DNA of 64,000 bases from Hahella chejuensis KCTC 2396 (GTDB taxonomy: Bacteria > Pseudomonadota > Gammaproteobacteria > Pseudomonadales > Oleiphilaceae), in NCBI RefSeq assembly GCF_000012985.1, contig NC_007645.1, positions 6,102,001 to 6,166,000 on the forward strand. Direction: 5' to 3'. The notes below the pieces were generated by a model. That model made no database searches. It had not been told where the DNA came from and saw nothing but the letters and a program-made list of their open reading frames with translations. Position 1 is the stretch's first letter. Every line of letters starts with the position of its first letter. Positions 49,701 to 57,888 of the stretch are shown here, piece by piece. The position numbers and the translations under genes are program-made.

Positions 49701-52700
49701 ATGCCGAAGAATACAAGGAACAGCGGACGTCTGCGCCAACCGCAGGCGCACGCCGGGTCCAGACCTGAAAAAGCCCTTCCCAGCGGGCGGCGCGCCGTAA
49801 AAGGTCCTTTTCTCGCAGTTCCTCATGAAGCCCGTTTTCAGTACATCCTCGACGATATTCCCGAATTGATATGCCGCTGGAAGCCGGACGGAGCCATCAC
49901 CTATGTGAATGCGCAATATTGTCGCTACTTCGGATCTTCCAGAAGCGCTTTGATTGGAAAATCGATCTTCACCTTGTCGCCCCCTGAAGAATGCAGCGTG
50001 ATTCATGAACAAATGCGTCGAATTAGTCAGACCTCCCCTGTCAGCCAGCAAGAACGCAGAGTTATTGACGGACGCGGCGCCCAGCGATGGTTGCTATGGA
50101 CGGACCGAGGGATTTTTGACTCACAAGGGCGAGTGCTGGAGTTCCAATCCATCGGTCGCGACATCACCGACAGCCGGGAAACCAATGAACAGATAGGCTC
50201 CATGGCCAGTCTGGCGACCTTGAGCCCCCACCCGATCATGCGCGCAACCAGCAACGGAGCCATTATCTACGTCAATTACGCTGCGGCGGAATTTCTCAAG
50301 TTGTGGGGAACCGCCATCGGCGAAGCGATTCCCTCATCCTGGTCCCCCACCCTGCAAAAGGTGATTAAATCAGGCGACACGGCGACGCTGGAGCTGGAAC
50401 GCAACAGTCGACACTTTCTTCTGACTCTATCCTGCGACCGCTCGTCCTCCTCCCGGGAGAAAGTCGCCAATATCTATATCACGGATATCAGCCAGCAAAA
50501 ACAAAATGAAGTTGCGCTGCGCCAGAGTGAAAACCGACTTGGCGCCCTCGTTTCAGCTGAAGCGGACAGTATTCTGGTGATCGACGACGCCGGCGTCATT
50601 CGCTTCGCCAACCCTGCGGCTGAGCGTATTTTCGGCAAGCCCAAAGAGATGCTGATTGGCCAGGCATTCGGCGTCCCCTGCCTGACAGGCGACTACGCTG
50701 AAGTCGAATTTCCAAGGGGCGGCAAACGCATCGCAGAGATGCGGGCGCAACCATTGCCCTGGAATGACATCCAGGCGCATCTGATCACTCTGCATGACGT
50801 GACCGATCACCGTAAGCGCGAGCACTTGCTGCAACGACGCAACCGCACCCTGGCGGTGCTCACCGCCTGCGACCATCACTTGGTCAGGGAGAATGACGAA
50901 AGGCATTTGATTGAGTCTTTCTGTCGCCAGTTGGTCGGTGTGGGCCGCCACCAGACCGCTTGGTTTGGATGGGTGAATGACGGACGTCTGGATACTTCAG
51001 GCAATATCATATTGGCCGGAGACGAAACGCCCTTTTTATTGGTGAAAGAGCGTCTGCGCCTGGCGTTGGATGAAAATGATCCTGTTACCCGCGCGCTTCG
51101 CGAAGGCCGTTCCGTGACGCAACATAATCTGTCTGGTCTCTACGGGGCGTCTATCAGCGCCGACGCCCCACCCTTGAGCCAGTCCATGATCGTCCTACCC
51201 GTGGGCAAGTCCCCTGAGACACTGGGGGTCATGGTCATTTATTCGGAATATGCGGAAGCCTTCGATCACGAAGAGATCGAGCTGCTTGAGCAACTTGCGG
51301 ACGACCTCTATTACGGCGTCGTTTCACTGCGCACCCGACACGCCAGAGAAAAGGCGGAAGAATCGCTGCGCTTACGCAACCGCGCCGTGGAGTCCACTCC
51401 CAACGGTATTCTGATCCTCAATGCGCGCCGCCCGGACCTGCCGCTGGTGTACGTCAACCCCGCATTCGAACGCATTACGGGATACAGCAGCGATGAAGTG
51501 TTAGGAAAAGGTCCGTTTTTTCTCCAAAGCGACATTGATGAAGACCGTCGCAGAGAGTCCCTGCACTTTCTGATTCGCAACCGGGAGGAAGGCTGCGTGC
51601 TGTTACGTAATCAACGTAAAGACGGCTCACCCTTCTGGAATGAGCTGCATATCGCTCCAGTCTACGATGATCGCCGCATGCTTACCCATTTTGTCGCCGT
51701 GATCAACGACGTTACGGAGAGCCGACATTATCAGGAGCAACTGGAGTATCAAGCCACCCATGACGATCTGACCGGACTGCCCAATCGCAACATGATGCGC
51801 GACCGCCTGGGCCAGGAGCTATGGCGCGCCGCCCGCAACAAACACAAAGTGGCGATTGTGTTCCTGGATATCGACCAATTCAAATTGATCAACGATAGTC
51901 TCGGACATAACGCCGGCGACGCCATGTTGAAGGTCATCGCCAAGCGTCTCACCGGTATGGCCCGCGCCAGCGACACCGTGGTGCGCTATGGCGGCGACGA
52001 GTTCGTGATTATCCTTCCGGATATCTCGCCGCCGGAGAAAGTCGCCAGTTTCATTTCCCGCCTTATGGAAGTGATCGCGCAATCCATTCAACTGGATCAT
52101 CGCGATATTCATGTTTCCGCCAGCATCGGGGTCAGCATCTATCCTCAGGACGGCGACCACCCCGAAGTTCTGATTAAGAACGCGGATATCGCCATGTATC
52201 TGGCCAAAGAGGAAGGACGCAACCGCTTCCACTTCTTTACTGAAGATCTCAACAAAACCGCCATGGAGCGTCTGGATCTGGAAGTGCGCCTGCGCGCCGC
52301 CTTGGATAAACAGCAGTTTCACCTGGAGTATCAACCGCAAGTGGATTTGCGCAGCGGCGTTATCACCGGCGTCGAAGCGCTGTTGCGCTGGCGTGAGCCG
52401 GAACTGGGAGATATCCCCCCCGGCAAGTTCATCCCCATTGCGGAGGAAACCGGCCTGATCGGCGCCATTGGCGAGTGGGTGCTGCACGCCGCCTGCGTTC
52501 AGGCGAAAGCCTGGTCTGATTTGGTTGCGCACCCGTTGACCATGTCCATCAACCTGTCGGCGAAGCAACTGACTATGGCGCGCTTCGACAGCGCCCTGCA
52601 CAGCATTCTCACCGACACCGCCGTGGACTGCCGATATATTGAGATCGAGTTGACGGAAAGCGCCATCATGCGCAACGTGAACGAAATGCGCGAGCGTTTG

Positions 52701-53492
52701 AACATCTTAAAGGAACAGGGGCTCAAGCTGGCGGTGGACGACTTCGGCGTCGGCTACTCCAGCTTCAGCCATCTGCGCAGTTTCTCCTTTGATCGGCTCA
52801 AATTGGATATCACTTTCGTGCGCGACATCACCACCGACCCGAATACCGCCTCCATCGCCCGCACCGTCATGTCCATGGCCAGAAGCATGCACATGCAAGT
52901 GGTCGCCGAAGGCATCGAAACGGAAGCTCAACTGCGCTATCTGCAACGGCTGGGGTGTGACGTCGGCCAGGGCTTTTTCCTGGGGCGGCCGGCGTGTGCG
53001 CAGAGTATCGAAGCCTTGCTGGCCAGCCCCCGCATTCGCTCTGTGCGTCCTCCCCCCTCCACCGCCGCCCGCAACCTGCTGGTGCTGGATGACGAAATGA
53101 ATGTGGGCAGCGCCATCAAGCGATTGCTGCGTCATCAGTTCAATGTGTTCCACGCCACCACGTCGCGTCAGGCGTTTGACATCATGGCGCGCACTCCCAT
53201 TCAGGTTGTTATCTCCGATCAGCGCATGCCTGACATGTCGGGAACGGAGTTCCTGAATCGGGTGAAAGAGCTGCACCCCAACGCAATCCGCCTGATCCTC
53301 ACCGGCTATGTGGATATGGAGACCATCACCGAAGCAGTGAACAAAGGCTGGATATTCAAGTTTCTGACCAAGCCCTGGCAGGATGACAAGCTACTGCAAG
53401 TTGTGACGGAAGCCTTTGAGCAATACGAAAAAGAACATCAGACACGGCTGTTGGATACAGCCAGCGGAGTCGGCGATGCAGCCCGGGCCTGA
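49701..53492 (+). CDS. Multi-sensor PAS/GAF - GGDEF - EAL - receiver protein
   Basis: 1263 residues, no membrane segment. In order: PAS (about 45-160), PAS (165-270), PAS (275-375), GAF (390-550), PAS/PAC (555-680), GGDEF (690-850), EAL (865-1110) and a C-terminal receiver (1125-1245). GGDEF is intact (GGDEF at 764-768) with an I-site RASD five residues before it. EAL is intact (EALLRW from 892, DDFGVGYSS). The receiver has phospho-Asp1173 in ISDQRMPDMSG and the FLTKPW lysine. Both synthesis and breakdown of c-di-GMP are possible. A receiver at the C-terminus is uncommon. The first 40 residues are basic and unlike a domain; an overlapping ATG at 49697 in another frame is discussed in the findings. 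Overlaps the KaiB-like gene by 17 bases. Confidence 0.9.
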   Translation: MPKNTRNSGRLRQPQAHAGSRPEKALPSGRRAVKGPFLAVPHEARFQYILDDIPELICRWKPDGAITYVNAQYCRYFGSSRSALIGKSIFTLSPPEECSVIHEQMRRISQTSPVSQQERRVIDGRGAQRWLLWTDRGIFDSQGRVLEFQSIGRDITDSRETNEQIGSMASLATLSPHPIMRATSNGAIIYVNYAAAEFLKLWGTAIGEAIPSSWSPTLQKVIKSGDTATLELERNSRHFLLTLSCDRSSSSREKVANIYITDISQQKQNEVALRQSENRLGALVSAEADSILVIDDAGVIRFANPAAERIFGKPKEMLIGQAFGVPCLTGDYAEVEFPRGGKRIAEMRAQPLPWNDIQAHLITLHDVTDHRKREHLLQRRNRTLAVLTACDHHLVRENDERHLIESFCRQLVGVGRHQTAWFGWVNDGRLDTSGNIILAGDETPFLLVKERLRLALDENDPVTRALREGRSVTQHNLSGLYGASISADAPPLSQSMIVLPVGKSPETLGVMVIYSEYAEAFDHEEIELLEQLADDLYYGVVSLRTRHAREKAEESLRLRNRAVESTPNGILILNARRPDLPLVYVNPAFERITGYSSDEVLGKGPFFLQSDIDEDRRRESLHFLIRNREEGCVLLRNQRKDGSPFWNELHIAPVYDDRRMLTHFVAVINDVTESRHYQEQLEYQATHDDLTGLPNRNMMRDRLGQELWRAARNKHKVAIVFLDIDQFKLINDSLGHNAGDAMLKVIAKRLTGMARASDTVVRYGGDEFVIILPDISPPEKVASFISRLMEVIAQSIQLDHRDIHVSASIGVSIYPQDGDHPEVLIKNADIAMYLAKEEGRNRFHFFTEDLNKTAMERLDLEVRLRAALDKQQFHLEYQPQVDLRSGVITGVEALLRWREPELGDIPPGKFIPIAEETGLIGAIGEWVLHAACVQAKAWSDLVAHPLTMSINLSAKQLTMARFDSALHSILTDTAVDCRYIEIELTESAIMRNVNEMRERLNILKEQGLKLAVDDFGVGYSSFSHLRSFSFDRLKLDITFVRDITTDPNTASIARTVMSMARSMHMQVVAEGIETEAQLRYLQRLGCDVGQGFFLGRPACAQSIEALLASPRIRSVRPPPSTAARNLLVLDDEMNVGSAIKRLLRHQFNVFHATTSRQAFDIMARTPIQVVISDQRMPDMSGTEFLNRVKELHPNAIRLILTGYVDMETITEAVNKGWIFKFLTKPWQDDKLLQVVTEAFEQYEKEHQTRLLDTASGVGDAARA

Positions 53493-53757
53493 GCCATTGC
53501 CGGTTGAGCTGACGCTGTATGTGCAATCCGCGTCAAAAGTGTCGATGAACGCGATCCGCGCAGCCCGTCATCTTTGCGAAAGTGTACTGGCGGGCCGCTG
53601 TACTCTCAGCATTATCGACCTGGATCAGAGCCCCCAGACCGCCGAACGTGACGCTGTGCTGGCGACGCCGACGCTGGCCCGGGGAAGCCGGCGCATTATT
53701 GGCGATCTGTCCGACAGCGCCAGGGTGCTGGAGCTGCTGGACCTGACTTCGCTCTGA
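53476..53757 (+). CDS. KaiB-like protein
   Basis: A 93-residue single-domain protein matching the KaiB thioredoxin-like family: VELTLYVQSASKVSMNAIRAA (first strand and helix), TLSIIDLDQSPQTAERD (the VIDVxxxPxxAEx-type element), the cis-proline region LATPTLA (62-68), and RRIIGDLSDSARVLELLDL at the end. In cyanobacteria KaiB binds KaiC and the SasA kinase to run the clock. Here kaiC and kaiA are not visible. The ATG at 53476 has GGAG eight bases upstream and lies inside the 3' end of the c-di-GMP enzyme gene, so the two are co-translated. Functional partnership with that receiver/EAL protein is inference. Confidence 0.85.
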   Translation: MQPGPEPLPVELTLYVQSASKVSMNAIRAARHLCESVLAGRCTLSIIDLDQSPQTAERDAVLATPTLARGSRRIIGDLSDSARVLELLDLTSL

Positions 53758-53771
53758 TCGCCGGTCGGGAC

Positions 53772-54290
53772 TTACGCGTCCTCCAGTGCGTCCATCTGCT
53801 CCTGATAGGCTTTGCGCTCTTTGATTTCCTCCAGCAGATAGGCGATGACGCAGTCATGAGTATCGGGGAATTCTTCCTTAATCGTCAGCAGGTAACCTTT
53901 GGCCAGATCCAGATTGCTCTCCCGTCGGCGCATATAAGCCACGGCGACATGGTACAAAGCGTGGGAGCGTACTTCCTCGGTCTGGGTCTTGTCGTTGTAG
54001 ATCTCCAACAACAGCTTGATGGCCTGATCCAGACCATGAGGCGGCCGACTTTTCACGAACTCAATGATTTCCGGGCTGATGCGGTACTGCTGCCGCGGAC
54101 AATCGACACTTTCGAATTCTTCCTGATATTTGGCGTATCCCTCTTTCACCGCATGGACGAAGTTATGTTTTTGCTCTGTCCGTTTGACGATGGCTACATC
54201 CGTCGCCACCGCTGCAGCGCCGGCCCAGCAGCCCGCCAATCCCATGCACGCCAGAGCGAGCGCCATCCCCGGAAGCAGTTGTTTCAGCAT
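53772..54290 (-). CDS. Lipoprotein of unknown function with TPR-like helices
   Basis: Signal peptide with lipobox LAGC (acylated Cys21), then about 150 residues of mostly helical sequence. EVRSHALYHVAVAYMRRRESNLDLAKGYLLTIKEEFPDT reads like one or two TPR hairpins. I do not recognise a named family. It is convergent with the KaiB-like gene (14 bases apart), so the two are not co-transcribed. Confidence 0.7.
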   Translation of the reverse strand: MLKQLLPGMALALACMGLAGCWAGAAAVATDVAIVKRTEQKHNFVHAVKEGYAKYQEEFESVDCPRQQYRISPEIIEFVKSRPPHGLDQAIKLLLEIYNDKTQTEEVRSHALYHVAVAYMRRRESNLDLAKGYLLTIKEEFPDTHDCVIAYLLEEIKERKAYQEQMDALEDA

Positions 54291-54568
54291 AGTATCCCTC
54301 GCAGTTTTGCAGGCAGTTCTTATAGATTGTTTTTCTAGAAGGCGTTATGGATAGCCATTCCGCTCAAAAAGCCATCGATAGACGTTTTTCGCGATCATAC
54401 TGAAATCCACGGCTATTTCAGTGACATTCCGCTACTTATCTGATTTCGGGCAATTTTCTCCCATGCCGGCGCCTAAGTTCACGTGGCCGCAAACACACTG
54501 GAGCTATGGCCAAGCCGTTGGCGCAACCGCTATGATAGTGAGCGTTTTTATTCAGGGAACGCACAACC

Positions 54569-55078
54569 ATGTATGACAGCCTGCCTTTATTGAGTTCTGA
54601 GGAAGAAAAATCCGCTCATTACCAACATACCCTGCGGGCGATTCGTCACGCTATTGAGGGAGAAACCGACTGGACGGCGATTCTTTCCACCGTTGTCTGC
54701 GAGCTTCATCATCGCTTCGAGTATTTCCACTGGACCGGTTTTTACCGCGTCGTCGCCCATGAATTAATGAAAGTGGGTCCCTATCAGGGCGGGCACGGCT
54801 GCCTCACCATTCCGTTCAGCCGCGGCGTGTGCGGCGCCGCCGCCCGTGAACAGAAAGTACAGCTAGTGTCGGACGTTAATGAGTTCCCCGGCCATATCGC
54901 CTGCTCCAGCACAACGCAAAGTGAAATCGTGCTGCCTTTATTCAACGCCAATGGTGACGTCGCCGCCGTGCTCGACATCGATTCCGACCATATCGACGCT
55001 TTCGACGCCGTCGATGAGCGTTTTTTGGCGGAGCTGCTGACCGATCTGATCCCCCTGGCTCCATCCCCCTTGTTCTGA
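54569..55078 (+). CDS. msrC: Free-methionine-(R)-sulfoxide reductase (GAF type)
   Basis: GAF-fold enzyme that repairs free methionine-R-sulfoxide, using thioredoxin. The cysteines have exactly the family spacing: C78 (GGHGCLTIPF), C88 (GVCGAAARE) and the catalytic C112 (FPGHIACSSTTQSEIVLPL). 169 residues. AGGGAA precedes the ATG by nine bases. Single gene. Confidence 0.93.
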   Translation: MYDSLPLLSSEEEKSAHYQHTLRAIRHAIEGETDWTAILSTVVCELHHRFEYFHWTGFYRVVAHELMKVGPYQGGHGCLTIPFSRGVCGAAAREQKVQLVSDVNEFPGHIACSSTTQSEIVLPLFNANGDVAAVLDIDSDHIDAFDAVDERFLAELLTDLIPLAPSPLF

Positions 55079-55237
55079 GCCCGCGTAACACAAGGCCTTC
55101 GGGGTTAAACCGAGGGCTGCTTAAGGCCCTATCTGTACTCCTCACCGCCGTCATAACAGAATCTAAGCCGCCGATCTGTATCCCTGCAAACGAGGACAAT
55201 CTGTGGCTTATCGGCGATTTAACGCTCCCCGTACAAT

Positions 55238-55309
55238 ATTAATCAGGCAGACAAATAGCTTCCTTCTATTTGTCTGCAACGACAGGGCCTGCACAGGTCA
55301 GGCCCTGTC
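55238..55309. repeat. Dispersed intergenic repeat, copy 1
   Basis: Begins TATTAATCAGGCAGACAAAT. Hairpin 1 is GCAGACAAATAG / CTATTTGTCTGC with a 7-base loop (55247-55277); hairpin 2 is GACAGGGCCTG / CAGGCCCTGTC with a 7-base loop (55281-55309). Copy 2 at 63003-63078 shares TATTAATC, the AGACAAATAG stem with a similar loop, and the GTCAGGCC end. Shared sequence in two unrelated gaps marks a dispersed repeat family of REP/MITE type; no gene is inside. Confidence 0.7.
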
Positions 55310-55312
55310 TCC

Positions 55313-55349
55313 CGCGGCTTGCCGCCGCGCAGGCGCATCCATGCGCCTG
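55313..55349. repeat. Two further hairpins adjoining repeat copy 1
   Basis: Hairpin 3: CGCGGC / GCCGCG around TTGCC (55313-55329). Hairpin 4: CAGGCGCAT / ATGCGCCTG around CC (55330-55349). They abut each other and follow hairpin 2 by only three bases. Confidence 0.65.
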
Positions 55350-55432
55350 ATTATTAACATGCCAATATCATTGCCATATTAATAAAAACCCTCAATTCAA
55401 TAAATTAACGCCGCTTCGGCGATAGAGACAGC

Positions 55433-56323
55433 ATGCAGGCCACCTATATCCCTTATCTCTTTGTTCTGCTGTGGGCGACTGGGTTCGTCAGCGCCAAATG
55501 GGGTCTGCCCTACGCGGAACCCTTCACGTTTCTTAGCCTGCGCATGTTGCTGGTCGTGCCTCTGTTCGCCTTCCTGGCGATTGCAATGAAACGCCCGCGG
55601 CTTAACGCCGTGCAGCGCCGCCAGCAGATGATTACCGGCGTAGGAACCCATGGCCTCTATCTCGGCGGCGTGTTCTACGCCATTGCGGCGGGCATGCCTG
55701 CGGGGATTGTCGCCTTGATCGTCGGAGTGCAGCCCTTGCTGACGGCGCTGGTCAGCTGGCCGCTTGGCATCGGCTCCCCCCTGCGCCCCTTGCAGTGGAT
55801 CGGGGTGTTGCTGGGACTGGCGGGATTGGGTGTAGTGGTGCTGCAAGGAGGAAAACTATCTGGACATATCACCGGCGAAGGCCTGAGCGCCAGCATTATC
55901 GCCCTGCTGGGCATATCCGGATCTACGCTCTGGCAATCGGTAAAGGGCGGCAAGACGGACTTGATAGCCGGCGGCTTGTGGCAATATATCGCCGCACTGA
56001 TCATGTTCCTGATCGCCGCCTTCGCGCTGGAAACTCGTGAGGTGCAATGGAACCCCAATTTTATCGGCGCCTGGATGTGGTCAGTGTTCGTGCTTTCGCT
56101 GGCGGCGGTGCTGTTGTGGCTATACATGCTGAAAATCGGCGAAGCCACCAAAGTGACGCAGTACCTCTACCTGACGCCACCCACCACAGCAGTGATGGCC
56201 TACTTGTTATTTGACGAGCCCTTGACCCTGCAGACCGGCTTGGGCGTCGCGCTGGTGGTGGCGGGACTGTATCTGGCGAGACGCGGCGCCATGGCGGGCA
56301 AGCCGGCATTATCAAAGGCTTGA
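55433..56323 (+). CDS. EamA/DMT-family transporter
   Basis: 296 residues with about ten hydrophobic segments in two EamA repeats (from IPYLFVLLWATGFVSAKWG and from SASIIALLGISGSTLWQSVKGG). Inner-membrane carrier of the drug/metabolite superfamily; members export amino acids, nucleotides or small drugs. Substrate cannot be told. Single gene, convergent with the next one. Confidence 0.9.
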   Translation: MQATYIPYLFVLLWATGFVSAKWGLPYAEPFTFLSLRMLLVVPLFAFLAIAMKRPRLNAVQRRQQMITGVGTHGLYLGGVFYAIAAGMPAGIVALIVGVQPLLTALVSWPLGIGSPLRPLQWIGVLLGLAGLGVVVLQGGKLSGHITGEGLSASIIALLGISGSTLWQSVKGGKTDLIAGGLWQYIAALIMFLIAAFALETREVQWNPNFIGAWMWSVFVLSLAAVLLWLYMLKIGEATKVTQYLYLTPPTTAVMAYLLFDEPLTLQTGLGVALVVAGLYLARRGAMAGKPALSKA

Positions 56324-56338
56324 GAAGTCTCTGCGAGA

Positions 56339-57595
56339 TTAAATATCTTCATCCGTTGTGAGGCGGTTACGACCGTTGTCCTTGGACTCGTACAACAGCA
56401 CGTCCGCCCGCCGGATCAGATTATCCAGGGAGTCCCCCAGAACATCCGTGGCGCCGATGCTGACCGTCAGGCGCAGATGATCTGAAAGAAAGGGAATAGC
56501 GGTCTGTTCCACTTTGTGTCGGAACGATTCCAGCATTGGCGAGATTTTCTCGATACTCACGCCAGGAAATAACACGCAGAATTCCTCGCCGCCGAATCGG
56601 GCCGCCAGATAATCCCCAAAGGTTTCCCCTATCATCTTGGCGAAAGCGCAGATAGCGCGGTCCCCCGCCTCGTGTCCATAGGTGTCGTTGATGCGTTTGA
56701 AGTGGTCCACATCAATCATCGCCGCCGTCAAAGGCTCACCATTCTCCTTGGCGACCCGATACAGCTCCTTGGCCGCGCTGAATAAGTAGCGCCGGTTGTA
56801 CATGCCGGTCAGATAATCACGGTTAGCCGCATCATTCAGAGCCTGAATGTTCTCCATGGCTTCGATGTTATGCATGATGCGACAGTGAAATTCCTCATGA
56901 AAAAACGGCTTCATCAAAAAGTCATTGGCGCCGTTCTTGATGAATTTGGCGGACAGCGTGGCGCTGCCATACCCGGACAGACCAATAATGACCAAGTCCT
57001 TCTTGTCATATTCCCTGCGCAACGCCCGAGTCAACTCGAAGCCATCCATTTCCGGCATGTTGTAATCGGAAATCAGCATTTTGATCTCCGGGTCCGCCTT
57101 GATCATTTCCAACGCTTCACGCCCATGTTTAGCCAGCTGCACCTGATAAAGATGCGTGACCAGCAGTTGCCGCACGTACTGCCGCGAGGTGTCGGAATCG
57201 TCCGCCACCACCACCTTGATGTTGCGATTGCGCAGTAGGCGACGAATCAGACGCGTGACGTATTCATAGGAATAACGGCTTTCTTTAACGACATAATCAA
57301 CGATAGGTTTTTGCAGGATAGTCTCGCGCTTACCTTCGTCGTAGGTGGCGGTGAGCACGATACAGGGCAGCTTTTTCGACAGCACGTAATCCAGCACTTC
57401 GCCATTGGGCGCGTCCGGCAGATGCAGGTCCACCACCGTTACGAAATAGCCGTCGGGATCTTTTTCCAGAAACTCCCGAGTCTCCTGCAGCGTACCTGCG
57501 CTGTCACAGGGCAGGCCCAGCTCGGTCTTGATCAGGTGGCGCAACACTTTCGTGATCATCACACTGTCTTCAATCAGAAGAATTCGTTCATTCAT
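56339..57595 (-). CDS. Two-receiver response regulator diguanylate cyclase (PleD-like)
   Basis: 418 residues: receiver 1 (about 4-120, phospho-Asp56 in VVDLHLPD, Lys104), receiver 2 (about 127-245, Asp177 in ISDYNMPEMDG, Lys in FLMKPF), GGDEF (about 255-415) with GGEEF at 335-339. The I-site RxxD is missing at the expected spot, so product inhibition at that site is not expected. Active synthesis of c-di-GMP is predicted. The two-receiver plan resembles PleD. Stands alone, with no kinase adjacent. Confidence 0.9.
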   Translation of the reverse strand: MNERILLIEDSVMITKVLRHLIKTELGLPCDSAGTLQETREFLEKDPDGYFVTVVDLHLPDAPNGEVLDYVLSKKLPCIVLTATYDEGKRETILQKPIVDYVVKESRYSYEYVTRLIRRLLRNRNIKVVVADDSDTSRQYVRQLLVTHLYQVQLAKHGREALEMIKADPEIKMLISDYNMPEMDGFELTRALRREYDKKDLVIIGLSGYGSATLSAKFIKNGANDFLMKPFFHEEFHCRIMHNIEAMENIQALNDAANRDYLTGMYNRRYLFSAAKELYRVAKENGEPLTAAMIDVDHFKRINDTYGHEAGDRAICAFAKMIGETFGDYLAARFGGEEFCVLFPGVSIEKISPMLESFRHKVEQTAIPFLSDHLRLTVSIGATDVLGDSLDNLIRRADVLLYESKDNGRNRLTTDEDI

Positions 57596-57888
57596 GCCAG
57601 AGTATATCTTTGCGGCAGCTCGCCAAGAGAGTCGGAAAAGTCTAGTCTACATCCTATCTTTTAAGATTAGTTGAAGCGCACCGCGCGGCAAGTAATTATG
57701 ACATCCAGGCTCAATCCGCCTTGCGGGACATAAGTGCGTCCCCACCGGCGATTAGCGTAAGGCTCGCCAGAATCTAATAGAACATCCGGCCAATTGGCGT
57801 TAAAAAATGCTTCTGCTAGCCTGCCCCGACTTACAATAATCCTATTGATCTGCTTGGCTAAAACTCAACATTCCGGCATAGGACGTCC
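57596..57888. promoter_or_regulatory. Divergent intergenic region, diguanylate cyclase / repeat lipoprotein
   Basis: 293 bases between divergent genes. No reading frame, terminator or recognisable operator was seen. It must contain promoters in both directions. Confidence 0.35.

Larger units (their letters stand above)
55079..55432. other. Intergenic region carrying a dispersed repeat and four hairpins
   Basis: 354 bases without a gene, between msrC and the EamA transporter. The stretch 55238-55349 is packed with four successive hairpins (described separately) and shares similarity with the gap at 63003-63078. The last 80 bases are AT-rich and may hold the transporter promoter. Confidence 0.6.

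Noticed and set aside
51819-52601. 260-residue minus-strand frame opposite the GGDEF/EAL region
   Set aside because: Shadow of conserved GGDEF and EAL coding sequence.
53416-53475. Longer start for the KaiB-like protein at 53416
   Set aside because: Adds 20 residues unlike KaiB inside the upstream gene; the ATG at 53476 has its own ribosome site and fits the family.
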